In this document: positions 43,042-52,224 of the stretch, one piece after another | Position numbering within the stretch: the stretch's first letter is position 1 | Layout: each line of letters starts with the position of its first letter | Source: Sphingomonas sp. KR3-1 | GTDB taxonomy: Bacteria; Pseudomonadota; Alphaproteobacteria; Sphingomonadales; Sphingomonadaceae | Reading direction: 5' to 3' | Assembly (NCBI RefSeq): GCF_040049295.1 | Contig: NZ_JBDZDQ010000003.1 | Span: forward strand, 372,001 to 436,000 | DNA: 64,000 bases | Notes under the pieces: generated by a model | What the model was told of the DNA's origin: nothing | Seen by the model: the letters and a program-made list of their open reading frames with translations, nothing else | Database searches by the model: none | Program-made: the position numbers and the translations under genes

Positions 43042-43620
43042 ATGCGTAAGCGTGTTGCGTTTCCTGTGCTGCTTGCCGCCGCGCTGTGTGCCGCGGTGCC
43101 TGCCGGCGCATCTTCCCTTCTCGAATATGTCGGCGAGTGCGTGCCCTTTGCGCGCGCGGCGTCCGGCATCCAGATCTATGGCGACGCCTGGACCTGGTGG
43201 AGCCAGGCCGAGGGCCGCTACCAGCGCGGCCATGTGCCCAAGGTCGGTGCCGTCCTCGCCTTTTCGAAGAGCGCGCGGCTGCCGCTCGGCCATGTCGCCG
43301 TGGTCAGCCGGATCGTCGAGAAGCGCGTGCTGATGATCACCCATGCCAATTGGTCGCGCCTCAACGGCGAGCGCGGGCATGCCGAGCAGGACGTCACCCT
43401 GTTCGACGTCTCGGCGCGCGGCGACTGGAGCCTGGTCAAGGTCTGGTACCGCGACCGGAACGGCCTGGGCAGCTCGATCTACCCGGCCAACGGCTTCATC
43501 TATGGCACGCCCGACCGCGATGCGCCGACCACGGTGCGCAAGGCCCGCCCCGCCCCCGAGCTGACCTCGCGCCAGCCCGACTATGTCGGCTCGCTGATCG
43601 ACGCCTACGCATCGCGTTGA
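43042..43620 (+). CDS. Exported CHAP domain protein
   Basis: The 192-residue protein opens with a signal peptide (MRKRVAFPVLLAAALCAAVP, cleavage after AGA) from ATG 43042. The Cys in GECVPFARAASG and the His in LPLGHVAVVSRI form the Cys/His pair of CHAP (NlpC/P60-like) amidases, with a later HANWS segment. Such enzymes cleave peptidoglycan peptides or gamma-glutamyl bonds. A wall-related target in the periplasm is likely. It lies between the MoxR gene and the GT-C pair, 37 bases before the latter. Confidence 0.92.
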   Translation: MRKRVAFPVLLAAALCAAVPAGASSLLEYVGECVPFARAASGIQIYGDAWTWWSQAEGRYQRGHVPKVGAVLAFSKSARLPLGHVAVVSRIVEKRVLMITHANWSRLNGERGHAEQDVTLFDVSARGDWSLVKVWYRDRNGLGSSIYPANGFIYGTPDRDAPTTVRKARPAPELTSRQPDYVGSLIDAYASR

Positions 43621-43657
43621 GCTTGCCCGGGGGCGAACGGCAAGGCACTAACGCTGC

Positions 43658-45064
43658 ATGACGGGGGTGGATCAGGGCGCGAATCGGCGCTGGTGGTGGG
43701 CGGTCTTTGCGATCGCCGTGGCAGGCTTCGCACTGCGCTTCGTCTGCTCGCTGGGCGACTTGTGGTTCGACGAGGCCTGGTCGGCGGTGCAGGCGCGCGA
43801 CGCGCTGACCCCGATCGGCGTGTTCACCGGCATCAACCACGACAACAACCACCATTTCAATTCGGTCTGGATGCAGACGGTCGGCTTTGGCGGCTGGCCG
43901 CCGCTCATCCGCATGCTCTCGATCCTGAGCAGCACCGCGGCCATCCTGGTCGCCGCCCGCATCGCCGAGCCGCGCGGGCGGATCACCATGGTGATCACGG
44001 CCCTGCTCTTCGCGATCTCCCCGCTGCTGGTGACGATGGGATCCGAAGCGCGCGGCTATGCCAGCATGACGCTGGCGATGCTGGTGGCGATCCTGTTCAT
44101 CGATCGCTGGCTCGCTGGCGACATGGCCTATCGCCGGCCGACCACGCTGGCGCTGTGCTTCTTCCTCGGCGCCTTCTCGCAGCTCACGATGATCTTTGCC
44201 GCCGTGGCGCTGGTCGGCTGGCCCTTCTTCGTGCTGTGGAAGCGCGATGGCTTCCAGGCCGCGGTGATCGAGACGTTCAAGCTGTTCTGGCTGCCCATGC
44301 TCGCGCTGGTCAGCGTGCTCGGTTTCGTGCTGCTGGCCGGGCAGCTCGCCGGCACCGGCTTCCGCTTCGGGCGCTACGATCCGTTCGAACTGTTCCAGTA
44401 TCTCCACGGCATCACCACGATGATCGGCTACACGGTCGGCTTCCCGTGGAAGGATGTCTGGCCGATCGCCTATGTGCTGGTGCTGCTCGTGCTGGCGCCA
44501 AGCTGGGGCGCCTCGCGCATGGCGCTGTACCGGATCGCGATCTTCGGCTTCCCCTTCCTGCTCGGCGTGCTCCATGCCGGCAATGTCGCGCATGCCCGCT
44601 ATTACCTCACCGCCGGCGTGCCGCTGCTGCTGATGCTCGCCGAGATGATTGGCCATGGCCTTGCCCAGACGAACTGGAAGCGCGTCGCCGCCGTAATCGG
44701 CCTCGCGGCGATGGCCGGGGGCAGCCTCTATTGCGACATGGTGCTCGCCATCGACCAGCGCGGCGATCCGGGCGGCGCGGTGCGCACGATGCAGGCACGT
44801 GCGCCCGGGGGCACGACGATGCTGCTCGACCGCGATACAGGCCTGGCGATGACCGAGGTCGCCGCCGCGCGCTGGGGCTACAAGGTCAAGATCGCCCTCG
44901 GCCGCTGCGATCCACAGGCGCACTTCCTGCTGGTCGATCGCTTCCAGGGCGAGTTCTTCCCTACCAAGGTCGATCGCTGCGGCATGCATTTCGTGCCGAT
45001 CGCACAGCATCGGATGCGCAGCCTCTCGGGCACCGAGTGGACGCTGTTCGAGCGCCAGCCCTGA
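43658..45064 (+). CDS. GT-C type membrane glycosyltransferase-like protein, copy 1
   Basis: The 468-residue protein has a hydrophobic N-terminal helix, then LGDLWFDEAWSA (residues 32-43) in the first periplasmic loop. The Asp-Glu pair is typical of GT39/ArnT-type GT-C enzymes, which transfer sugars from polyprenyl-phosphate donors. About nine further helices follow, then a hydrophilic C-terminal region with LLDRDTG and FLLVDRFQGEFF. It is closely similar along its whole length to the next gene, so the pair is a tandem duplication. Substrate unknown; the GT-C call rests on topology and one motif. Confidence 0.8.
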   Translation: MTGVDQGANRRWWWAVFAIAVAGFALRFVCSLGDLWFDEAWSAVQARDALTPIGVFTGINHDNNHHFNSVWMQTVGFGGWPPLIRMLSILSSTAAILVAARIAEPRGRITMVITALLFAISPLLVTMGSEARGYASMTLAMLVAILFIDRWLAGDMAYRRPTTLALCFFLGAFSQLTMIFAAVALVGWPFFVLWKRDGFQAAVIETFKLFWLPMLALVSVLGFVLLAGQLAGTGFRFGRYDPFELFQYLHGITTMIGYTVGFPWKDVWPIAYVLVLLVLAPSWGASRMALYRIAIFGFPFLLGVLHAGNVAHARYYLTAGVPLLLMLAEMIGHGLAQTNWKRVAAVIGLAAMAGGSLYCDMVLAIDQRGDPGGAVRTMQARAPGGTTMLLDRDTGLAMTEVAAARWGYKVKIALGRCDPQAHFLLVDRFQGEFFPTKVDRCGMHFVPIAQHRMRSLSGTEWTLFERQP

Positions 45065-45071
45065 GGGCGGG

Positions 45072-46469
45072 GTGGACCGCGACGTGAATCGGCGCTGGTG
45101 GTGGGCGGTCTGCGCCATCGCCGCCGCGGGATTGGCGCTGCGCTTCGTCTGCTCGCTCGGCGATCTTTGGTTCGACGAAGCCTGGTCGGCCGCGCAGGCG
45201 CGTGACGCGCTGACGCCGATCGGCGTGTTCACCGGCATCAACCAGGACAACAACCACCATCTCAACTCGCTGTGGATGCAGATGGTGGGTTTCGGCGCCT
45301 GGCCGCCCCTGGTGCGCCTGCTCTCGATCCTGAGCAGCAGCGCGGGGATCCTGGTGGCAGCGAAGATCGCCGAGCCGCGCGGGCGGATGACGATGCTGGT
45401 CACCGCCCTGCTCTTCGCCTTCTCGCCGATGCTGGTGACGATGGGATCGGAGGCACGCGGCTATGCCAGTATGACGCTGGCGATGCTGGTGGCGATCCTG
45501 TTCATCGATCGCTGGCTCGCGGGCGACATGGCCTGGCGCCGCCCGACCACCGTGGCTTTGTGCTTCTTCCTCGGCGCCTTCTCGCAGCTCACCATGGTCT
45601 TCGCCGCACTCGCGCTGGCCGGCTGGCCCTTCTTCGTGCTGTGGAAGCGCAGCGGCTTCCAGACGGCGGTGATCGAGACGTTCAAGGTCTTCTGGCTGCC
45701 GATGTTGACGCTGGCGGGCGTGCTCGGCTTCGTGCTGCTGGCGGGCCGGCTCGCCGGCACGGGCTTCCGCTTCGGAAGCTATGACCCCTTCGCGCTGGAC
45801 CAGTATCTGCGCGGCGTGACTACCGCGATCGGCTATACGGTCGGCATCCCCTGGCAGGCGATCTGGCCGATCGGCTATGTGCTCCTGCTGCTCGCCGCCG
45901 CGCCCTTCTGGGGCGCCTCGCGCATGGCGCTGTACCGGATCGCGATCTTCGGATTCCCGTTCCTGCTCGCCGTGCTCCATGCCGGCAATGTCGGGCACGC
46001 GCGCTACTATATGCCGGCGCTGGTGCCGTTGCTGCTGATGCTGGGCGAGATGGTCGGCTTCGGGCTGGAGAAGGCCGATTGGAAGCGCATCGCCGCGGGT
46101 ATCGGCCTCGCCGTGATGCTCGCCGGCAGCCTCTACTGCGACTATGTGCTCGCGATCGACCAGCGCGGCGATCCGGGCGGCCCGGTGCGCGAGATGATGG
46201 CGCGGGCGCCCGACGGCGCCAAGATGCTGCTCGACCGCGACACGGGTGCGGCCGCCACCGAAGTCGCCGCCGCGCGCCGCCGCTACAAGCTCCAGATCAT
46301 CCTCGGCCGTTGCGACCCCGAAGCGCGCTTCCTGCTGATCGACCGCTTCCAGGGCGAGGCGCTTCCCTCCAGCCCCGATCGCTGCACCGCGCATTTCGTG
46401 CTGATCGCGCAGCACCGGATGCGCAGCCTGTCGGGAAGCAACTGGAATTTGTACGAGCGCCGGCAGTAG
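45072..46469 (+). CDS. GT-C type membrane glycosyltransferase-like protein, copy 2
   Basis: The 465-residue protein starts at GTG 45072, eight bases after copy 1. It has the same plan, with GDLWFDEAWSA at residues 30-40, and stretches of more than 50 bp are almost identical to copy 1 (for example about 44060-44125 against 45460-45525). The C-terminal part has diverged more. Differences are scattered and no frame disruption is seen, so both copies are probably functional. It runs up to ten bases before the VWA gene. Confidence 0.8.
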   Translation: MDRDVNRRWWWAVCAIAAAGLALRFVCSLGDLWFDEAWSAAQARDALTPIGVFTGINQDNNHHLNSLWMQMVGFGAWPPLVRLLSILSSSAGILVAAKIAEPRGRMTMLVTALLFAFSPMLVTMGSEARGYASMTLAMLVAILFIDRWLAGDMAWRRPTTVALCFFLGAFSQLTMVFAALALAGWPFFVLWKRSGFQTAVIETFKVFWLPMLTLAGVLGFVLLAGRLAGTGFRFGSYDPFALDQYLRGVTTAIGYTVGIPWQAIWPIGYVLLLLAAAPFWGASRMALYRIAIFGFPFLLAVLHAGNVGHARYYMPALVPLLLMLGEMVGFGLEKADWKRIAAGIGLAVMLAGSLYCDYVLAIDQRGDPGGPVREMMARAPDGAKMLLDRDTGAAATEVAAARRRYKLQIILGRCDPEARFLLIDRFQGEALPSSPDRCTAHFVLIAQHRMRSLSGSNWNLYERRQ

Positions 46470-46478
46470 AAGCGAGGG

Positions 46479-47657
46479 ATGTTCCTCTCCTTCCTCGACG
46501 AGCTCCGCGCCGCCGGCATCCCCGCCAGCCTGAAGGAGCACCTGATCCTCCTCGAGGCGCTCGACCGCGACGTGATCGAGCATACGCCCGAAGCCTTCTA
46601 CTACCTCGCCCGCGCGACCTATGTGAAGGACGAGGGGCTGCTCGACCGGTTCGACCAGGTCTTCGCCCGCGTCTTCAAGGGCATCGCCAGCAGCTATGGC
46701 GTGGCGCCGGCGGAGATCCCCGAGGAATGGCTGCGAGCCATCGCCGAGAAGTTCCTGACTCCCGAGGAGATGGCGAAGATCGAGTCGCTCGGCTCCTGGG
46801 ACGAGATCATGGAGACGCTGAAGAAGCGGCTCGAGGAGCAGCATGAGCGCCACCAGGGCGGCAGCAAGTGGATCGGCACCGGCGGCACCTCCCCGTTCGG
46901 CAATGGCGGCTACAATCCCGAGGGCGTGCGCATCGGCGGCGAGAGCCGGCACAAGCGCGCGATCAAGGTGTGGGAGGGGCGCGAATTCCGCAACCTCGAC
47001 AGCACCAAGGAGCTCGGCACCCGCAACATCAAGGTGGCGCTGCGCCGCCTGCGCCGCTTCGCCCGCGAAGGCGCGGCGGACGAGCTCGATATCGACGCGA
47101 CGATCGACGGCACCGCGCGCCAGGGCTGGCTCGACGTGCGCATGCGGCCCGAGCGGCACAATGCGGTCAAGCTGCTGCTCTTCCTCGATGTCGGCGGGTC
47201 GATGGATCCGTTCATCAAGCTGTGCGAGGAGCTGTTCTCCGCGGCCACCGCCGAGTTCAAGAACCTGGAGTTCTTCTATTTCCACAACTGCCTGTACGAA
47301 GGCGTGTGGAAAGACAATCGCCGGCGCTTCCAGGAGCGCACCCCGACCTGGGACATCCTCCACAAATACGGCCACGATTATAAGCTTATCTTCGTCGGCG
47401 ATGCCTCGATGAGCGCGTACGAGGTCAGCCATCCGGGCGGCTCGGTCGAGCATTTCAACGAGGAAGCGGGCGCAGTGTGGATGCAGCGCGCGCTCAACAC
47501 CTATCCAGCCGCGGTGTGGATCAATCCGATCCCGCGCGAGCAATGGGGCTATACCCAGTCGGTCCGCCTCATCCGCGAGCTGATGGGCGACCGGATGTAT
47601 CCGCTGAGCCTCGCCGGGCTCGACGAGGCGATGCGCGAGCTGAGCCGCAAGCGCTAG
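46479..47657 (+). CDS. CoxE-like VWA domain protein (MoxR partner)
   Basis: The 392-residue protein has an N-terminal helical region (FLSFLDELRAAGIPASLKEH) and a von Willebrand A domain from about residue 225. Its metal site reads LLFLDVGGSMDPF, with D237, of the DxGGSM form seen in CoxE proteins, and a second element is FVGDASMSAYE. The family works with MoxR ATPases. Here the two partners are separated by the CHAP and GT-C genes but all point the same way. The stop overlaps that of the convergent gene by four bases. Confidence 0.93.
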   Translation: MFLSFLDELRAAGIPASLKEHLILLEALDRDVIEHTPEAFYYLARATYVKDEGLLDRFDQVFARVFKGIASSYGVAPAEIPEEWLRAIAEKFLTPEEMAKIESLGSWDEIMETLKKRLEEQHERHQGGSKWIGTGGTSPFGNGGYNPEGVRIGGESRHKRAIKVWEGREFRNLDSTKELGTRNIKVALRRLRRFAREGAADELDIDATIDGTARQGWLDVRMRPERHNAVKLLLFLDVGGSMDPFIKLCEELFSAATAEFKNLEFFYFHNCLYEGVWKDNRRRFQERTPTWDILHKYGHDYKLIFVGDASMSAYEVSHPGGSVEHFNEEAGAVWMQRALNTYPAAVWINPIPREQWGYTQSVRLIRELMGDRMYPLSLAGLDEAMRELSRKR

Positions 47658-48523
47658 GGCTTGGCGTTGCTCTTCGAATTGTTGACGATCCGCCGCGCGA
47701 TCGTGCCCGACTGCTTGATCGAATTGACGTCGTCGCGGCTCGCATAGAGCCCCTGCAGGAAGCCCTGGTCGAGCGCGGTCAGCTCGGGATCGGTGAAGGT
47801 CGACCCCTTGTCGAACAGCGTGATGATCGAATCGACATTGCTCCCGTCCTTCGGCGGGCGGGCGCCGGCCAGCGTGCGCATCGCGACATAATCGGCGATC
47901 TGGACCACCGATTTGCCGACCACCGCCTTGTCGTCGATCACCACGATCGACTTCACCGTCACCTGCCGCGTCGGCAGCGTGATCCGCGAGGCCTGGCTTA
48001 CGCCGACATATTGGATGCCGTCATCGTCGCTGTCGGCGCCGTTGCCGAGCTCGTCGCGCACTTCGATCGTGCTCCAGGCGTGCACCGGGCCTTCGCGCAG
48101 CGCCTTGCGCAGATCGGCCGTGTTGAGGTTTCCGAAAAAGCCCGGGAAGCGGGTGCGCAGCGCCTTGACGAAATTGTCCGCATCGTGGGCGACCATCAGC
48201 GCGATGTTGGGGTGGCAGCCGGGCTCGCCGACCTTGGCGCCGGCATCGCGCGCGACGGCGCGCAGCCGCGCCTCGATCGCCCGCGCCGCATCGGGGCCGA
48301 GCCCGGCGACCAGCGGGCAGACCGGCTCGGCGAAGCGGGCGAGCTGCCCGTCCACGCTCGAGCTGATCTGGCGGACGAAGCGCTTCGCCGTCGCCGGCGG
48401 CACTTCCCTGGCGCCGACGACGACGATGTTGCTGTCGTCCTGCGGCTTTTCCGGCGGCCTGGTCTGGGCCAGGGCGGGGCTGGCGGCGAGCAGGAGCGCC
48501 AGCGCGGAGAGAAGGATGCGCAT
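47654..48523 (-). CDS. Secreted protein of unknown function, paralogue A
   Basis: The 289-residue protein starts MRILLSALALLLAASPALAQ, a signal peptide, at ATG 48523. A conserved core shared with the next gene includes DGQLARFAEPVCPLV, then ALREGPVHAWSTIEVRDELG, and GKSVVQIADYVAMRTLAGAR. Two cysteines are conserved between the two. No enzyme motif is recognised. It lies four bases after paralogue B. Confidence 0.8.
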   Translation of the reverse strand: MRILLSALALLLAASPALAQTRPPEKPQDDSNIVVVGAREVPPATAKRFVRQISSSVDGQLARFAEPVCPLVAGLGPDAARAIEARLRAVARDAGAKVGEPGCHPNIALMVAHDADNFVKALRTRFPGFFGNLNTADLRKALREGPVHAWSTIEVRDELGNGADSDDDGIQYVGVSQASRITLPTRQVTVKSIVVIDDKAVVGKSVVQIADYVAMRTLAGARPPKDGSNVDSIITLFDKGSTFTDPELTALDQGFLQGLYASRDDVNSIKQSGTIARRIVNNSKSNAKP

Positions 48524-48527
48524 CGGC

Positions 48528-49397
48528 CTAGCGCTGCTTGCCGGTGACCATCGCGTGCGAGATCCGCCACGCCTGGTCCTGGCCCTGCTCATAGGGATTG
48601 CGCATCTTGTAGAGCCCGGCGAGCAGGCCCAGGTCCATGTCGGTGATCTCGGCGGGCGGCGGCGCGACATTGGGGTCGAACAACGACAGGATCGACGCGG
48701 AGGCGATCGAGCCCTTGGCGGGCGGCCTGGCGCCGACCAGCGTGCGCATCACGACATAATCGCCGAGCTGGCGCACCGATTTGCCGAGCGTGACCTTGCG
48801 GTCCATCACGACCACCGCGTTGACGGTGATCGCCTGGGTATCGCCTTCGGCGACCGAGGGATTGTCGGGATCCTGGTCCGAGTTGGCGGTGGTCATGTTG
48901 CCGACCTCGTCGCGGATCGCCACCAGGCGCCAGGCGTGGATCGGGCCGGATTGATAGGCGTCGCGCAGCGCGCCGTCGTCAAGATTGGCGAAGGCCGGGT
49001 TGCGGCGCTTGCGCATCATCTCGATAAGCGAGTCGGCATTGTCGGCGAACACGATCATCAGATTGGGCTCGCACTTGTCCTTCGCCAGGCGGACCGAGGC
49101 GGCCGAGGCGACGAGGCGGATGCGGTCCTCGATCGGCGTCTTGAAGCGCTCGGGCATGCCGACGACGAGCGGGCAGACGGGATCGATGAAGCGGGCGAGC
49201 TGGCCGTCGGCCACGTCGAGCACCTGGTGGATATAGCGCTGGGCCTTCTTGATCGGCTTCTGCGCCTGGCCGGTGACGACGATGGCGCCTTCCTGCGCCG
49301 GCGGTGCGGCGGGCTTGGCGGCGTCCTGCGCGTGCGCGATCGGCACGGCGGCAAAAGTCAGAAGAGCAAGTGAAGTCAGCCTCAAGCGCATGCGCAT
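48528..49397 (-). CDS. Secreted protein of unknown function, paralogue B
   Basis: The protein is 289 residues, the same length as paralogue A. The ATG at 49397 is preceded by GAGAGGGA, and the signal peptide ends near PIAHAQ. Shared segments with A are ADGQLARFIDPVCPLVVG, QSGPIHAWRLVAIRDEVGNM and GKSVRQLGDYVVMRTLVGAR. The two form a tandem duplication, more diverged than the GT-C pair. A role in the periplasm or outside is likely but unspecified. Confidence 0.82.
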   Translation of the reverse strand: MRMRLRLTSLALLTFAAVPIAHAQDAAKPAAPPAQEGAIVVTGQAQKPIKKAQRYIHQVLDVADGQLARFIDPVCPLVVGMPERFKTPIEDRIRLVASAASVRLAKDKCEPNLMIVFADNADSLIEMMRKRRNPAFANLDDGALRDAYQSGPIHAWRLVAIRDEVGNMTTANSDQDPDNPSVAEGDTQAITVNAVVVMDRKVTLGKSVRQLGDYVVMRTLVGARPPAKGSIASASILSLFDPNVAPPPAEITDMDLGLLAGLYKMRNPYEQGQDQAWRISHAMVTGKQR

Positions 49398-49443
49398 ATG
49401 GTTCGATCCCTCTCGTGCTCGGGACCCCGCATGCGCCGTCTTC

Positions 49444-49737
49444 TCAGAGTCGGTCGACTGCCCGATGGAGACGACGGAGTATCGCGCCGTCATGCGCCTG
49501 TCCATTGGCTGCTTCGGTGGCGAGCGCCATCAGGCGGACCGCGCCGAAGCTGGCGGCCAGGCCCTTGAGGCGCAGCGCCGCGGACGCCCAGGCATCGGGG
49601 CTGTCGGCGGACTTCATCGTCTCGAGGCAGCGCTGCACCCCGTCGAGGAACGCCTCGCGCAGCTCGGCGATCAGCGCGGGCTCGTCGCCCACCGCCGCCG
49701 CCAGCGTCGCATCGATTGCACCGGGATCATAGGCCAT
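49444..49737 (-). CDS. Hpt-like protein without phosphoacceptor histidine
   Basis: The 97-residue helical protein has the Hpt domain pattern (PALIAELREAFLDGVQR, then ALRLKGLAASFGAVRL), but the histidine that should precede xLKG is Leu55. Without it the protein cannot carry a phosphoryl group as usual. A structural or partner-blocking role is possible, and the family call itself rests on one motif. It is 46 bases before the paralogue pair on the same strand and divergent from the coiled-coil gene. Confidence 0.7.
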   Translation of the reverse strand: MAYDPGAIDATLAAAVGDEPALIAELREAFLDGVQRCLETMKSADSPDAWASAALRLKGLAASFGAVRLMALATEAANGQAHDGAILRRLHRAVDRL

Positions 49738-49822
49738 GGCGCAACCCTAGCGCCGACACCGTTAACGCCGCGTTTCCATCGCCAGTCGGGTCGAGTGTTG
49801 GTGCGGCGGCGAAATGTGGTAA

Positions 49823-52132
49823 ATGCAGGTCATGATTGGGGGAAAACACGCCGAGCCGCTGCCCGCGAACGAAGACGCGGAAGAGCTGGTCCTGTCCGAA
49901 ACCGTGCCGGCGCAAGCCGTGGCCGCGGCGCCGATCGTCTATGACGAGGCCGACGAGGACGAGGCACCGCGCCGCGGCGCGGGCTGGATCGCGCCTGCGC
50001 TCGCCATCGTCGCGGTGTTGGGCTGGTTCGGCGGGATGGGCTGGCTGCTGCGCACCTCCCTCGCCACGCCGATGGCGCCGGTGCAGCTGGTCGAGCTGAT
50101 CGCCGCTTTGTGCGTGCCCCCTGCCCTGATCGGCATCCTCTATCTGCTGGCGCTGCGGACGAGCCGGGCCGAGGCGCAGCGCTTCGGCGCCAGCGCCCGG
50201 GCGATGCGGGCCGAGGCCGCCAGCCTCGAGCGCGTCGTCGCCACCTTGTCGCGCAAGATCGACGAGAACCGCGCCGCGCTTGCCGAGCAGACCAACATCC
50301 TGATCGCGATGGGCGAGCGCGCCTCCGAGAAGCTCGAAAGCGCCGCCGGCAATGCCGCGAACCAGGCGCGCTCGATCGACGCGAGCACGCGCCACCTGGG
50401 CGAAGCCGCGGCCGATGCCGAGCGCCGGGTCGAGATCATCCTGTCCTCGCTGCCCAAGGCACATGAGGAGATGCGCGGGCTTTCCGACCGCGTCGACGCC
50501 GCGGGCCTGCTCGCCGGCGAGCGCGCCGCCGCGCTCGATACCCAACTCTCCGCCCTGTCGGAGCGTGGCCGCGAGGCCGACCAGATCGCCGGCGGCGCCG
50601 CCGACCGGCTCGCCGCGCATATCGCCCGGATGGAAGCGACCAGCGAGACCGCCAGCGCGCGGCTCGAAGCGGTCACCGGCGAGATGTCGACCCAGGTCGA
50701 TGCCGTGCTCGACCGCGCTGCCAATGCGGTGGACGAGGCACGCAAGGGCATCGCCACCCAGGGCGAGGCGATCCTGGCGATGCTCTCCGCCAACCAGGCC
50801 GCGCTCGACCGCGCAGGCCGCGACAGCGCCGAGGCGCTGGGCGAACGGATGGCGACGATCGAGGACTCGATCGGCCGCATCGGCAACCGCCTGGCCGAGG
50901 AACAGGGCCGCGGCGACGCGCTGTTCGAGAAGCTGGCCGTCGGCATCGACCGGCTCGATCGCACGATGGACGACCTCCATGTCGCCGGCACCGAGCGCAC
51001 CGAGCGCCTCGCCGCCTCGCTGAGTGCGCTGCACGGCTCGACCGAGGCGATGACGGTGGCGCTCAACACCGGCGACGAGACCGCGCGCCGGGTGATCGCC
51101 ACGTCGGAGGAGTTGCTCACCGCGCTCGACGCCTCCGCCCGCGAAATCGACGAGACGCTGCCCGAGGCGCTGGCCCGGCTCGACGACCGGATCAATGCGA
51201 GCCGCCAGGTGGTGGCCGCCTCCAAGCCCGAGCTGCTCGCGCTCGTCACAGCCGCCGAGAGCACGCACGACGCGATCGAAGCGATTGCAGACGTGGTCAG
51301 CCAGCAGCGCGACACGCTCGCCAAGACCCAGGCCTCGCTGCTCGAGACGCTGCAGACCGGCGGCGACCAGGCCGAGCAGCTGGGCGCGATCGTCGACGAG
51401 ACCATCGCCACCACCCGCCGCTTCGCCGAGAGCGCCGCGCCGCAGCTGCTCGAGGCGCTGGTCAGCGTGCGCGAGACCTCGAACGCTGCCGCCAACCATG
51501 CGCGCGAGACGCTCGCCGCGATCGTCCCGCATGCCGAGCGGGCGCTGGAGGAAGCCAGCAATGACGCGCTGCGCCGCGCTGTCGACAATTCGATCCGCCG
51601 ACAGCTCACCGAGCTCGCCCAGACCACCGAGGCCGCGGTCAGCGCCGCGACGCGCGCCTCCGAGCGGCTGACCCAGCAGATGGTGTCGCTCGCCGACACC
51701 ACCGCGCAGGTCGAGGCGCGGATCGACGAGGGCCGCAAGCAGCGCGAGGATTCGGACAGCGACAATTTCGCCCGCAGGGTCTCGTTGCTTATCGAAGCGC
51801 TCAATTCGGCCTCGATCGACATCACCAAGGCCTTCTCGGCCGAAGTGACCGACAGCGCCTGGGCCGCCTATCTGAAGGGCGACCGCGGCGTGTTCACGCG
51901 GCGCGCGGTGCGCCTGCTCGACCCGTCCGACACGCGCGAGATCCACCGGCTCTATGAGGGCGACGAGGGCTTCCGCGACAACGTCAATCGCTACATCCAC
52001 GATTTCGAGGCGATGCTCCGCCAGATCCTGGCGCTGCGCGATGGATCGCCGATGGGCGTGACACTGCTCTCGTCGGACATGGGCAAGCTCTATGTCGCGC
52101 TGGCCCAGGCGATCGAGCGGCTGCGGACCTAA
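49823..52132 (+). CDS. Large coiled-coil membrane protein of unknown function
   Basis: The 769-residue protein has a short acidic leader, two transmembrane helices (about residues 55-75 and 90-110), and then nearly 500 residues of heptad-like Ala/Glu/Arg-rich helix with many repeats of TxxAL, ARLE and ERASxL. A globular C-terminal domain (about 640-769) has FARRVSLLIEALNSASIDIT, FSAEVTDSAWAAYLKGDRGV, FTRRAVRLL and YEGDEGFRDNVNRYIHDFEA. Such methyl-accepting or apolipoprotein-like helices occur in envelope scaffolds. The C-terminal domain is not one I can name. ATG 49823 is given; ATG 49832 is possible. Confidence 0.88.
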   Translation: MQVMIGGKHAEPLPANEDAEELVLSETVPAQAVAAAPIVYDEADEDEAPRRGAGWIAPALAIVAVLGWFGGMGWLLRTSLATPMAPVQLVELIAALCVPPALIGILYLLALRTSRAEAQRFGASARAMRAEAASLERVVATLSRKIDENRAALAEQTNILIAMGERASEKLESAAGNAANQARSIDASTRHLGEAAADAERRVEIILSSLPKAHEEMRGLSDRVDAAGLLAGERAAALDTQLSALSERGREADQIAGGAADRLAAHIARMEATSETASARLEAVTGEMSTQVDAVLDRAANAVDEARKGIATQGEAILAMLSANQAALDRAGRDSAEALGERMATIEDSIGRIGNRLAEEQGRGDALFEKLAVGIDRLDRTMDDLHVAGTERTERLAASLSALHGSTEAMTVALNTGDETARRVIATSEELLTALDASAREIDETLPEALARLDDRINASRQVVAASKPELLALVTAAESTHDAIEAIADVVSQQRDTLAKTQASLLETLQTGGDQAEQLGAIVDETIATTRRFAESAAPQLLEALVSVRETSNAAANHARETLAAIVPHAERALEEASNDALRRAVDNSIRRQLTELAQTTEAAVSAATRASERLTQQMVSLADTTAQVEARIDEGRKQREDSDSDNFARRVSLLIEALNSASIDITKAFSAEVTDSAWAAYLKGDRGVFTRRAVRLLDPSDTREIHRLYEGDEGFRDNVNRYIHDFEAMLRQILALRDGSPMGVTLLSSDMGKLYVALAQAIERLRT

Positions 52133-52224
52133 GGTCGTGGCGGCGAGCCTGCTGCCGCTCTCGACCGGCCACCTTTCGCTCGAGTTCGACGTGGTGGACC
52201 TGCCCGCGGTCTCGGCGGCGAGAG

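Noticed and set aside
52133..52224. Continuation of the coiled-coil gene or a small gene in the 92-base spacer
   Set aside because: The frame that continues reads plausibly but lacks a start and ribosome site, and it ends in the next gene on the other strand.
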